Source: Tropicibacter alexandrii
Lineage (GTDB): Bacteria > Pseudomonadota > Alphaproteobacteria > Rhodobacterales > Rhodobacteraceae
Reading direction: 5' to 3'
Assembly: GCF_003667315.2 (NCBI RefSeq)
Contig: NZ_RCTZ02000024.1
Span: forward strand, 1-64,000
Length of the DNA stretch: 64,000 bases
Below the pieces are notes generated by a model. The model was not told the DNA's origin, made no database searches, and was given only the letters and a program-made list of their open reading frames with translations. Below are positions 1-8,011 of the stretch, piece after piece. A program made the translations under genes and the position numbers. How positions within the stretch are numbered: the stretch's first letter is position 1; each line of letters opens with the position of its first letter.

Positions 1-39
1 CGGGGAGAGTTGAAGACCATTCGGGAAGGAAGTGACGAA

Positions 40-930
40 ATGACGGCAACAGTGATCGACGGCAAGGCCTTTGCGGCCACGGTCCGCGAGAAGGTGGCGG
101 GGCATGTGGCCCGGCTGAAGGATGAGCACGGCATCACCCCCGGTCTGGCGGTGGTGCTGGTGGGCGAGGACCCGGCGTCGCAGGTTTATGTCCGCTCCAA
201 GGGCAAGCAGACCGTCGAGGTCGGCATGAATTCCTACGAGCACAAGCTCGACGCCGACACCTCAGAGGCCGATCTGCTGGCGCTGATCGACCAGCTGAAC
301 ACTGATCCGGCGGTGCATGGCATCCTCGTGCAACTGCCGCTGCCCAAGCATCTGGACGAGGATCTGGTGATCAATTCCATCGATCCGGCCAAGGATGTGG
401 ACGGGTTCCACATCTCGAACGTGGGCCTTTTGGGCACCGGGCAGAAGTCGATGGTGCCCTGCACGCCGCTGGGCTGCCTGATGATGCTGCGGGACCATCA
501 CGGGTCACTGTCCGGCATGGATGCGGTGGTGATCGGGCGCTCGAACATCGTCGGCAAGCCGATGGCGCAGCTGTTGCTGGGCGATTCGTGCACCGTGACC
601 ATCGCGCATTCGCGGACCAAGGACCTGGCGGAGGTCGTCCGCCGCGCCGACATCGTCGTCGCCGCCGTTGGCCGCCCCGAGATGGTCCCCGGCGACTGGA
701 TCAAGAAGGGCGCCACGGTCATCGACGTCGGCATCAACCGCATCGAGCGCGACGGCAAGACAAAGCTGGTCGGTGACTGCCACTACGACAGCTGCGCCGA
801 GGTCGCCGGCGCCATCACCCCCGTCCCCGGCGGCGTCGGGCCGATGACCATCGCCTGCCTGCTGGCCAACACCGTCACCGCCGCCTGCCGCGCCAACAGC
901 CTGACCGAGCCCGATGGCCTGACTGCCTGA
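40..930 (+). CDS. folD: Bifunctional methylenetetrahydrofolate dehydrogenase / methenyltetrahydrofolate cyclohydrolase
   Basis: Interconverts 5,10-methylene-THF and 10-formyl-THF in the cytosol with NADP(H), supplying one-carbon units for purine and formyl-Met synthesis. Visible FolD signatures are the substrate-site [13 protein letters not shown] with its catalytic lysine, VQLPLPKH, the dinucleotide-site [10 protein letters not shown], and the C-terminal [11 protein letters not shown]. The protein is 296 residues, the usual family length. The frame is open from a TTG at 10, but the ATG at 40 is the likely start because GGAAGGA lies 9 bases upstream and MTATVIDGK matches the family N-terminus. 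A terminator-like hairpin follows the stop. The gene lies at the window edge, so any upstream operon partner is unseen. Confidence 0.97.
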   Translation: MTATVIDGKAFAATVREKVAGHVARLKDEHGITPGLAVVLVGEDPASQVYVRSKGKQTVEVGMNSYEHKLDADTSEADLLALIDQLNTDPAVHGILVQLPLPKHLDEDLVINSIDPAKDVDGFHISNVGLLGTGQKSMVPCTPLGCLMMLRDHHGSLSGMDAVVIGRSNIVGKPMAQLLLGDSCTVTIAHSRTKDLAEVVRRADIVVAAVGRPEMVPGDWIKKGATVIDVGINRIERDGKTKLVGDCHYDSCAEVAGAITPVPGGVGPMTIACLLANTVTAACRANSLTEPDGLTA

Positions 931-949
931 GCGAACACGGCCAAGATCA

Positions 950-975
950 GCCCCGCGTCGGAAACGGCGCGGGGC
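950..975 (+). terminator. Terminator-like hairpin after folD
   Basis: Eight-base GC stem (GCCCCGCG pairing with CGCGGGGC) and a 10-base loop, 20 bases after the folD stop. The T-rich tail (CTTCGTCATTT) is weak, so intrinsic termination is likely but not certain. Confidence 0.5.
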
Positions 976-1042
976 CTTCGTCATTTCGGGGCCACCGGCT
1001 TTCTGCTTGTCATCCGCCGCGCCGGGGCGCAGGAAGCAAAGC

Positions 1043-1954
1043 ATGACAGATGCATCCAAAGGCTTTCTCGTTGCGCTTGGCGCGAACCTTCTGTGGGGGT
1101 TGTTTCCGCTCTATTGGGCGCTGCTGTCCGAGGTGCCGCCGCTCGAAGTCTTTGCCCACCGGACGTTCTGGTCGCTGGCGATCTTTGCCGTCTATCTCGG
1201 ACTGCAGGGGCGGTTGCCTGAATTGTGGCGGATCTTTCAGAACCCGGCGGCGCGGTGGCGGATCATCGCGGCGGCCTTTGCGATTTCGGGCAACTGGTTC
1301 CTGTTCATCTACGCGGTGCAGGTCGGCGCGGTGATGGAGGCCTCGATCGGCTATTACATCTTTCCGCTGCTAGCCGTGAAGCTGGGTTTCGTCGTCTTCC
1401 GCGAAACGCTGACGCCGCTGCAATGGGGGGCGGTGGTTCTGGCGGCCAGCGCGGTGCTGCTGCTGACGGTGGGGCTGGGCGTGGCGCCGTACCTGTCGCT
1501 GGCGCTGGCGATGTGCTTTGCCCTTTATGGCGCGTTCAAGCGGGGCGTCACTGCCGGGCCGGTCCTGTCGGTCACAGCCGAGGTCGCCATCGTCGGCCCG
1601 CTGTCGCTGGTCTGGCTCTTGGGCGTGCACTGGCTGGGCTGGACGGATTTCACCGGACGGCCGGGCGGGTTTTTCGGACAGGACTGGGGCACCAGCCTGT
1701 TGTTGGTCGCGGGCGGGCTGGTGACGGCGGTGCCGCTGATGATGTTTTCCTATGCCGCCAAGCGCATCCGCTATGCGACGATCGGCCTGATCCAATACGT
1801 GAACCCGACGATTCAGTTCACGTTGGCGGTGCTGGTGTTCGGACAGGTGGTGACGCTCTGGCACATGATCGCGTTGCCGATGATCTGGATCGGGCTGGTT
1901 CTCTATTCCGCGTCAAGCCTGCATCAGGACCGGCTGGCCCGCCGCGTGGCCTAA
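1043..1954 (+). CDS. rarD: RarD-type EamA-family (DMT) permease
   Basis: Inner-membrane transporter of the drug/metabolite superfamily with about ten hydrophobic helices (303 residues). The N-terminus FLVALGANLLWGLFPLYW, the FAHRTFWSL element and the C-terminal RYATIGLIQYVNPTIQF are typical of the RarD subfamily, whose substrate is not firmly known. The ATG at 1043 is preceded by AGGA 9 bases upstream; an in-frame GTG/ATG further up lacks a better site. Its stop overlaps by 4 bases the end of the convergent thioesterase gene. Confidence 0.9.
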   Translation: MTDASKGFLVALGANLLWGLFPLYWALLSEVPPLEVFAHRTFWSLAIFAVYLGLQGRLPELWRIFQNPAARWRIIAAAFAISGNWFLFIYAVQVGAVMEASIGYYIFPLLAVKLGFVVFRETLTPLQWGAVVLAASAVLLLTVGLGVAPYLSLALAMCFALYGAFKRGVTAGPVLSVTAEVAIVGPLSLVWLLGVHWLGWTDFTGRPGGFFGQDWGTSLLLVAGGLVTAVPLMMFSYAAKRIRYATIGLIQYVNPTIQFTLAVLVFGQVVTLWHMIALPMIWIGLVLYSASSLHQDRLARRVA

Positions 1955-2352
1955 AGCGGCACGGGCACCATCGTGCCGGTCAGCAGGGCGATCTGCTTCC
2001 CGGCCCCGTCGCGCTCGGCAAAGACCTCGGCCATGACGACCATCAACCGCCGCCCCGGCTTGACCACGCGCCCGCGCGCGATCAGCCTCTGGCCGATGGC
2101 GGGGGACAGCAGGTGGATCTTCATCTCGGAGGTGACGACTTCGTTCTCGGGCAGCAGGGTCAGCGCGGCATAGCCCGCCGCCGAGTCGCCAAGCGCAAAG
2201 GTCAGCGCCGCATGGCCAAAGCCCTGCTGTTGCGAGGTGGCGGGGGTGACCGGGGCGCTGATGGTGACGTGGCCCTCGCGCACCGCGTCGAGGGTCGCGC
2301 CGAGGGTGGTCATCATGCCCTGTCGGGCGAAACTGTCATGGATGCGCTGCAT
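1951..2352 (-). CDS. PaaI-family hotdog thioesterase
   Basis: Small single-domain hotdog protein (133 residues) expected to hydrolyse acyl- or aryl-CoA thioesters in the cytosol. The segment GHVTISAPVTPATSQQQGFGHAALTFALGDSAAG has the PaaI pattern: an N-terminal strand, a conserved G-F-x-H-G/A-type turn and a following helix carrying the acidic residue (D in FALGDSA). Strands containing VVTSEMKIHLLSPA and LIARGRVVKPGRR complete the fold. The substrate cannot be read from the sequence. The 3' end meets rarD head-on. Confidence 0.82.
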   Translation of the reverse strand: MQRIHDSFARQGMMTTLGATLDAVREGHVTISAPVTPATSQQQGFGHAALTFALGDSAAGYAALTLLPENEVVTSEMKIHLLSPAIGQRLIARGRVVKPGRRLMVVMAEVFAERDGAGKQIALLTGTMVPVPL

Positions 2353-2382
2353 GGCTCAGAGGCGCACGGGTTGCGCGCGCTG

Positions 2383-3039
2383 TCAAGGCAGGGGCATGGC
2401 CACCGCCCGCGTGCCCGTCAGGATCGCCGTGGCACCGGTGCCCATGAGGTCGCGCAGGGGCGGGCGGGTGCAGTCCATGCCGCCGGTATAGGCACCGAAG
2501 GCTGGCAGGATCAGGCGCCGGTCATCCAATAGGAAACACGGGCGGGCAAGGCTGCGGCCACGCAGGGTCAGCCGGAGTTTCGGGTGGTAATGGCCCGACA
2601 CCTCGCCCATGTTCCCGGTGGCGATATGGCGAAAGGTCAGGTCCCCGATCCTGACCTGCGCACGATGTGCGCCGCCGATCGACACCGGACCGGGATCGTG
2701 GTTGCCCTCGATCCATGTCCAGTCGCGCCCGGCCTGCATCTGCGCAATCCACAGCGCCTCGCGTTCGGGCAGGGTGCGGTCCAGCCCCGGCGCATCGAAA
2801 CTGTCGCCAAGGCAGATCACCCGTGCGGCTTGGGTCGCGTCGAGGTCGGATTGAAGCTTTTCCAGCGTGGCCTGCGTGTCATAGGGCGGCAATTGCGCGC
2901 CGCCGACCGCGGACAGGCGCGCCGACTTGCCGAAATGCAGGTCGGACACGACCAAAAGGCGCTCTTGCGGCCAGAAAAGCGCCCCCGACGGCAAGGCCTG
3001 CAAGGCGGCACCATGAAAGAGAAAGCCGTGCATGTTCAT
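2383..3039 (-). CDS. pdeM: Ligase-associated DNA damage response endonuclease PdeM
   Basis: Calcineurin-like metallophosphoesterase with the motif series VSDLHFGK, LGDSFDAPG, EGNHDPG and SGHYHPK, which bind two metal ions. The order and spacing match PdeM, a nuclease encoded beside Lhr-like helicases in bacterial repair cassettes. The Lhr-like helicase lies just beyond a small gap (3356-5770, same strand), supporting the call. The ATG at 3039 is chosen; in-frame ATGs at 3060 and 3033 are alternatives. Length is about 218 residues. The ATP-dependent ligase and exonuclease that often complete the cassette are not next to it here. Confidence 0.88.
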   Translation of the reverse strand: MNMHGFLFHGAALQALPSGALFWPQERLLVVSDLHFGKSARLSAVGGAQLPPYDTQATLEKLQSDLDATQAARVICLGDSFDAPGLDRTLPEREALWIAQMQAGRDWTWIEGNHDPGPVSIGGAHRAQVRIGDLTFRHIATGNMGEVSGHYHPKLRLTLRGRSLARPCFLLDDRRLILPAFGAYTGGMDCTRPPLRDLMGTGATAILTGTRAVAMPLP

Positions 3040-3147
3040 GCTTTGTCTTCGCATGTGCATGGCGCGGCGGCAAGAGCCAGCAATGGGTTAACAAACGGCT
3101 AACTCGTACGAAGAGAAGGGGAAACAGTCTTGTTCCAGCTTGCCGGG

Positions 3148-3176
3148 TTGCTTGGTTAACCTTGCGTCAATATTCA
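3148..3176 (+). promoter_or_regulatory. Candidate sigma-70 promoter for the small ORF at 3219
   Basis: TTGCTT and TATTCA hexamers separated by 17 bases in a locally AT-richer stretch, followed about 40 bases later by AGAAGG and the ATG at 3219. Matches to consensus are moderate. Confidence 0.35.
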
Positions 3177-3218
3177 GGGGGCACATTTTGAGAAAGTGAC
3201 TGCCAGAAGGCCCATTTC

Positions 3219-3359
3219 ATGACCCCGGACCGAAAACGATTTCCCGTGCTGCTCGACCAATCCGAACTTGATGTCGCGCGTCTGCGCCTGCATCCGCTCG
3301 CCGCGCCAGGCTGGTTGAATCGCCTCGCCCGTATGCTCAAGGTTCTGCTGCCCTGCTAG
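3219..3359 (+). CDS. Small hypothetical protein (46 residues)
   Basis: Open frame of 46 codons from ATG 3219, preceded by AGAAGG at an 8-base spacing. The product begins MTPDRKRFPVLLDQSEL and ends in a basic, hydrophobic helix (WLNRLARMLKVLLPC). Codons are GC-rich in the third position, as in real genes here. A candidate promoter lies upstream. Its stop overlaps by 4 bases the end of the convergent Lhr-like helicase. I do not recognise a family. The amphipathic C-terminus could be membrane-associated, but this is inference. Confidence 0.5.
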   Translation: MTPDRKRFPVLLDQSELDVARLRLHPLAAPGWLNRLARMLKVLLPC

Positions 3360-5770
3360 ACGGCGACCTGCGCCAACCCGCTTTCATCCAGAAGGCGGGT
3401 GATTTCCTCTTCCAACAGGCGTTCATCGGCCAAGCCGTTGATCGGCACGCGTCCCGGTTCAAGGAACAAGGGCGCCGCCAGCGGCGTCACCCGGTCCAGC
3501 ATCACGTGATCGATGCGGTGGCCCACCCGGGCATGCATCTCGCGGATGCGGGCGAAATCGACCAGACCGCGCATCGCCTCTTCGCGGGTGACCTGCATCA
3601 AGAGGTGATCGGGGTCGTATTTCAGCAGGGTGTCATACAAGATGTCCGAGGACATGGTCGCCTGCCGCCCGGTTTTGCGCTGCCCACCAACCTGCCGCTC
3701 GATCAGGCCTGCAATGGTGGCCGAGGCGCGGAATGTCCGCTTCATCACCGCATTGCCCGCCAGCCATTGATCCAGCCCGGCCTCGAGCGCCTGTAGATCG
3801 AACAGCGGCGCCGGGTCCGTCACCGCGTCCAGCCCCCAGATCAGGGTCGCGTAATCGGTGGACACAAAGCCCATCGGCGCAAGCCCCATTTCCTCCATCC
3901 TCTTGGTCATCAGCAGGCCCAGCGTCTGCTGGGCGTTGCGCCCGGCAAAGCCATAGACCACCATCTGCTGCCGCCCGTCATGGGGAAAGGTCTCGACCAG
4001 CAGCCGCCCCGGTTCGGGCAGGCGGCTGACCTCGGCCTGCAGGCGCAGCCAGTCGGCGGTGTGGGCGGGCAGGCCGGACCAGTCGCCAGACTGGAACAGC
4101 CGCAAAATCCGTTCCGACAGCTGCGTCGAGGTGGCGAATTTCGTGCCCATGAAGGTGGCGATCTTCGGCTTGCGGGCCGCGTCGCGCGTGACCTCGACCA
4201 CCAGTTCGCGCAGCCCCTCATAGCGCACGATCTGCCCGCCGATCAGGAACGTGTCGCCCTTGGTCAGCGACGCGGCAAAGCTCTCCTCGATCTCGCCCAA
4301 GGGCTTGCCGCCGCGCCCGCGCCATTTGACCTTGAGCGTGTCTGTGTCCTGAATCGTGCCGATATTCTGCCGGATGCGCAGGGCCGAGCGCGGGTCGCGC
4401 AGCTGCCACAGCCCGTCGGGGCGCTGCTGCAACCGCCGCCATTGGTCATAGGCGCGCAGCGCATAGCCCCCGGTGGCGCAGAAATCGAGACAGGCGTCAA
4501 AGCCTTCCCGCGTCAGCCCGGCATAGGGCCCGGCGCTGGTCACTTCGGCGAGCAGCGCATCGGCATCGAACGGGCCAGAGGCTGCGGCAATCAAGATATG
4601 CTGGCACAGCACGTCGCGCGGCCCCGGCCCGCGCGGCTCGCCGTCGAGATCGTGTTCCTTGACCGCCTCCAGCGCGGCGAGGCACTCCACCACCTCGAAG
4701 CGGTTGGCAGGCACCAGCAGCGCCTTGGACGGCGCGTTGTAGCGGTGATTGGCTCGCCCGATGCGCTGCACCAGCCGCTTGACGTTCTTCGGCGCGCCGA
4801 TCTGGATCACCAGATCGACATCCCCCCAGTCGATCCCCAGATCGAGACTGCCGGTGCAGACGATGGCGCGTAGCTGCCCCGCCACCATGGCCGCCTCGAC
4901 CTTCTCCCGCTGCCCCCGGTCTAGGGACCCGTGGTGGATGCCCACGGGCAGCCCCTCGTCATTGGCCAACCACAGGTTGTGGAAAAAGATCTCCGCCTGC
5001 GCGCGGGTGTTGTGGAAGATCAGCGTGGTCTTGTGCCGCTTCACCTGCTCCAACACCGCCGGGATGGCGTGTTTCGCGCCGCCGCCCGACCATGGCGGCG
5101 CCTGCTCGGTTTGCAGCATCGAGATATCCGGGTCCGGCCCCGGATCGGCCCGCAGGATGTCACACCGGTCCGGATGCCGCGCCAGAAAGCGCGCCAGCGC
5201 GGCCGGGTCCTCGACCGTGGCCGACAGGCCGACGCGCCGAACATCAGGCCGCAGCCCCTGCAACCGCGCCAGCGCCAGCATCAACTGGTCGCCCCGCTTG
5301 CTCTCGGCCAGCGCGTGGATTTCATCCACCACCACCCGCTTAAGTCCCGCGAAAATCCGTGGCGCGTCCTCGTAGGACAATAACAGCGCAAGGCTTTCCG
5401 GCGTGGTCAGCAGGATATGCGGCGGGTCGGCGCGCTGCCGCCGCTTTTGCGTGTAGGACGTGTCGCCGGTGCGATCCTCCACCCGGATCGGCAACCCGGC
5501 CTCTTCGATGGGGATCAACAGGTTGCGCCGGATATCCGAGGCCAGCGCCTTCAGGGGCGAGATATAGAGCGTGTGCAATCCGTCATGCCCGCCCGCGGCG
5601 AGTTCCGACAGGGTCGGCAGGAACCCGGCCAGCGTCTTGCCGCCGCCGGTCGGCGCGATCAGCAGCGTCGCCGGTGCGCCCGCACGCTCCAGCATGGCGC
5701 GCTGATGGGCATGCACCTGCCAGCCGCGCGCATCGAACCAGTCCTGCAGAGAAGGGGCCAAGGAAACCAT
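3356..5770 (-). CDS. Ligase-associated DNA damage response DEXH-box helicase (Lhr-like)
   Basis: Superfamily 2 helicase of the Lhr type, 804 residues, expected to unwind or remodel damaged DNA with ATP. Motif I is APTGGGKTLAG, motif II VVVDEIHAL, motif III GLSATVEDP, and motif VI QRIGRANHR; SLDLGIDWGDVDLVIQIG lies before it. The C-terminal half carries the winged-helix and beta-barrel region typical of Lhr core proteins. The frame opens at 5842, but the ATG at 5770 (MVSLAPSLQDWF) fits the family start; the extra residues come from a dispersed repeat. It is transcribed towards pdeM, the usual partner. Confidence 0.9.
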   Translation of the reverse strand: MVSLAPSLQDWFDARGWQVHAHQRAMLERAGAPATLLIAPTGGGKTLAGFLPTLSELAAGGHDGLHTLYISPLKALASDIRRNLLIPIEEAGLPIRVEDRTGDTSYTQKRRQRADPPHILLTTPESLALLLSYEDAPRIFAGLKRVVVDEIHALAESKRGDQLMLALARLQGLRPDVRRVGLSATVEDPAALARFLARHPDRCDILRADPGPDPDISMLQTEQAPPWSGGGAKHAIPAVLEQVKRHKTTLIFHNTRAQAEIFFHNLWLANDEGLPVGIHHGSLDRGQREKVEAAMVAGQLRAIVCTGSLDLGIDWGDVDLVIQIGAPKNVKRLVQRIGRANHRYNAPSKALLVPANRFEVVECLAALEAVKEHDLDGEPRGPGPRDVLCQHILIAAASGPFDADALLAEVTSAGPYAGLTREGFDACLDFCATGGYALRAYDQWRRLQQRPDGLWQLRDPRSALRIRQNIGTIQDTDTLKVKWRGRGGKPLGEIEESFAASLTKGDTFLIGGQIVRYEGLRELVVEVTRDAARKPKIATFMGTKFATSTQLSERILRLFQSGDWSGLPAHTADWLRLQAEVSRLPEPGRLLVETFPHDGRQQMVVYGFAGRNAQQTLGLLMTKRMEEMGLAPMGFVSTDYATLIWGLDAVTDPAPLFDLQALEAGLDQWLAGNAVMKRTFRASATIAGLIERQVGGQRKTGRQATMSSDILYDTLLKYDPDHLLMQVTREEAMRGLVDFARIREMHARVGHRIDHVMLDRVTPLAAPLFLEPGRVPINGLADERLLEEEITRLLDESGLAQVAV

Positions 5771-5810
5771 GTCGCGGAGATAATCCGCTTTCCCGAGAAA
5801 CACAGCCCGT

Positions 5811-5866
5811 TTCTTCTGGCCCAAAATACCGCGGGGGAGCACGGCACGGGCGGGGGCGGAGCCCCT
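5811..5866 (-). repeat. Composite hairpin / GGTATTTT...AGAAGAA repeat (copy 1)
   Basis: Read on the minus strand: a GGGGC-TCC-GCCCC hairpin, a second GC-rich segment, then CCCCCGCGGTATTTTGG and AGAAGAA. The same order recurs at 44576-44630 and 59873-59935. It lies upstream of the Lhr-like start and between divergent genes. Confidence 0.7.
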
Positions 5867-5922
5867 TTCCTTTCACCGCCACTTGCGCTTTGCTGGCGGG
5901 ACAGGGTGCGAATGGACAGGCC

Positions 5923-6612
5923 ATGAAAGATAACGACGCGCAGACCGACCTTGCCACCGCCTATGGCGCGCTGCTGCGCGCGCGGCATTCCTGTCGCGGC
6001 TACAGGCCCGACCCGGTCCCGCGCGATGTGATCGAGGCGGCTTTGATCGACGCGCAACAGGTGCCCAGCTGGTGCAATTCGCAGCCGTGGAAGGTTCAGG
6101 CCTGCGGACCGGAGGAAACGAAACGCTTCGCCGAGGCGCTGCATGCCCATGCCAAGGCGGGCAAGCACGGCACCGACATTCCCTTTCCCGAACGGTACGA
6201 AGGGGTCTACAAGACCCGGCGCAGCATCTGTGGCTGGCAGTTATACGACGCCGTGGGCATCCAGCGTGGGGATCGTGCCGGGTCGGCCCGCCAGAGCATG
6301 GAGAATTTCCGCCTGTTCGGTGCGCCCAACTTCCTGTTGATCACCACGCCCAAGGCGCTGGGCGCCTATGGTGTGCTGGATTGCGGGTCTTTCGTGACCG
6401 CCGTCTGTCTGGCCTTGCAGGCGCGGGGCGTGGCCTCGGTGCCGATGGCCTCGACCGCCGGGTTCTCGCATTTCGTGCGCGACTGGTTTGCCATCCCCGA
6501 GGACCGCGCGGTGTTGTGCGGGATTGCCCTTGGCTATGCCGATCCGGATCACCCGGCCAACGGGTTCCGCACCGAGCGCGCGCCGCTGAGGGAGGTGGTG
6601 GAATGGGTTTGA
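5923..6612 (+). CDS. Nitroreductase-family flavoprotein
   Basis: FMN-dependent oxidoreductase of the nitroreductase fold, 229 residues. ARHSCRGYRPDPVP is the N-terminal FMN-phosphate motif (usually R-R-S-x-R), followed by QVPSWCNSQPWKV, the conserved P-S-x-x-N-x-Q-P-W segment. The C-terminal GIALGYADPDHPANGFRTERAPL carries the closing motif. Physiological substrates of this group are usually unknown (nitroaromatics, quinones or enones). The ATG at 5923 is the natural start; the open frame upstream covers the minus-strand helicase. The last 10 bases overlap the start of the next gene, so the two are probably co-transcribed. Confidence 0.9.
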   Translation: MKDNDAQTDLATAYGALLRARHSCRGYRPDPVPRDVIEAALIDAQQVPSWCNSQPWKVQACGPEETKRFAEALHAHAKAGKHGTDIPFPERYEGVYKTRRSICGWQLYDAVGIQRGDRAGSARQSMENFRLFGAPNFLLITTPKALGAYGVLDCGSFVTAVCLALQARGVASVPMASTAGFSHFVRDWFAIPEDRAVLCGIALGYADPDHPANGFRTERAPLREVVEWV

Positions 6613-7349
6613 CCCGCACCTTTGCCGCCTGCGCCTTGCTGGCGATGCCGGTGCATGCGGGCGACAATTGCACCGAGGATGCGATCATCGTTCTGGACGG
6701 GTCGGGCAGCATGGCCGAGACCGGGTTCAACAATATCGGCGATCCGCGCATCTTCGAGGCGCGCGAGGCGCTGCGGCAGGTGGTGCCCGGCGTGGCCGAT
6801 GCGCGGCGGCTGGGGCTGGTGGTGTACGGGCCGGGCGCGGGCGAGAGTTGCAGCAATATCGACCTGCGCCTGTCGCCGGATTGGGGCAACGGTCCGGCGA
6901 TCCTGCGACAGGCCGACGACCTGCAACCCGAAGGTGAGACCGCGCTGACCGATGCGGTGCGGATGGCAGCCGAGGAACTGGGCTTTCGCGACCGGCCCGG
7001 CACGGTGGTGCTGGTCACCGATGGCCGCGAAACCTGCGGCGGTGCGCCGTGCCAATTGGCGGCGGAACTGGCGGCGGACGGGCTGGACCTGACGGTGCAC
7101 GTGATCGGCTTCAAGGTGCGCGGCGCGCATTTCAGCTGGGGCGGGACCGAGTCCGGCTACAACGAAGAGACCTCGGTTGCGGAATGTCTGGCCGACCGGA
7201 CCGGCGGGCAATATGTCGGCGCAGAAACGCTGGATGATTTGATCGCCGCCCTGCGGGTGACGCTAGGCTGCCCGATCTTCGGGGAGAGCGGGGCAGGGTC
7301 CCGTCCCGTACCCGGTCAGCTCCAGCTGACATCGCCGAGAAAGATGTAA
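6603..7349 (+). CDS. Secreted VWA-domain protein
   Basis: 248 residues. An N-terminal signal peptide (FAACALLAMPVHAG) is followed by a von Willebrand factor A domain with a complete metal-ion-dependent adhesion site: DGSGSM near residue 30, a threonine in GETALTDAV and the aspartate of VTDGRET. Several cysteines (NCTEDA, ESCSN, ETCGGAPCQ, AECLAD, GCPIF) suggest disulfides in the periplasm. It starts within the nitroreductase gene (10-base overlap). Its 3' end overlaps the convergent response regulator by 34 bases. Ligand and role are unknown. Confidence 0.82.
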   Translation: MGLTRTFAACALLAMPVHAGDNCTEDAIIVLDGSGSMAETGFNNIGDPRIFEAREALRQVVPGVADARRLGLVVYGPGAGESCSNIDLRLSPDWGNGPAILRQADDLQPEGETALTDAVRMAAEELGFRDRPGTVVLVTDGRETCGGAPCQLAAELAADGLDLTVHVIGFKVRGAHFSWGGTESGYNEETSVAECLADRTGGQYVGAETLDDLIAALRVTLGCPIFGESGAGSRPVPGQLQLTSPRKM

Positions 7350-8011
7350 CCGGCGCCGTAGATCGTCTTGATCAGGCGGGGGTTCTTGGGGTCTTCGCGC
7401 AGCTTGGTGCGCAGCCGCGAGATGCGCACATCCATCGCCCGGTCAAAGCTGTCCCCCGCCTGTCCGCCCAGCGTTTCCTGCATGAAGGCGCGGGTGATCA
7501 GCCGTTTCGGGCTTTCGAGGAACAGCCGCAGCACCTCGCCCTCGGCCTGAGAGAACGCGGTTTCGACACCTTCGGCATCTTCCAGCGTGAACCGGTCGAA
7601 ATGCGCGGTCCAGCCCTCGAACCGGGCGGTCTGGCTGCTGGCCTGACGCTTTGGCCCGCGCAGGCGGGCGCGGATGCGCGCGACGACCTCGGCCGGGTCG
7701 AAGGGCTTGATGATGTAGTCATCGGCGCCCAGTTCCAGCCCGGTGATCTTGTCCTGCGTCTGGGCGCGGGCCGAGATGATGATCACCGTCGCACCCTGTT
7801 CCAGCGCCAGTCGGTGGACCAGCGACAGCCCGTCGCGATCCGGCAGGCCCAGATCGACAAGGCACAGGTCCGGCGTGGTCTTGCGCAGCGCCGCCTCGAA
7901 TTCGGTGGCGCGGGCAAAGGTCATGGTCCTGTAACCCGCTTCCTGCAGGGCATCCGACAGGATGTCCCGGATGGCCGGTTCGTCGTCGAGAATGGAGATC
8001 AGCGCGCTCAT
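7316..8011 (-). CDS. OmpR/PhoB-family response regulator
   Basis: 231 residues. The receiver domain spans residues 1-120, with acidic residues D9/D10, phospho-acceptor D53 (LVDLGLPDRDG) and the KPF switch lysine. A C-terminal winged-helix DNA-binding domain follows (residues ~130-228, ending LIKTIYGAGYIFLGDVSW). It is the partner of the hybrid kinase immediately upstream, with a 4-base overlap of start and stop. The C-terminal codons overlap the convergent VWA gene. Targets are unknown; a direct repeat upstream of the kinase is a candidate binding site. Confidence 0.95.
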   Translation of the reverse strand: MSALISILDDEPAIRDILSDALQEAGYRTMTFARATEFEAALRKTTPDLCLVDLGLPDRDGLSLVHRLALEQGATVIIISARAQTQDKITGLELGADDYIIKPFDPAEVVARIRARLRGPKRQASSQTARFEGWTAHFDRFTLEDAEGVETAFSQAEGEVLRLFLESPKRLITRAFMQETLGGQAGDSFDRAMDVRISRLRTKLREDPKNPRLIKTIYGAGYIFLGDVSWS

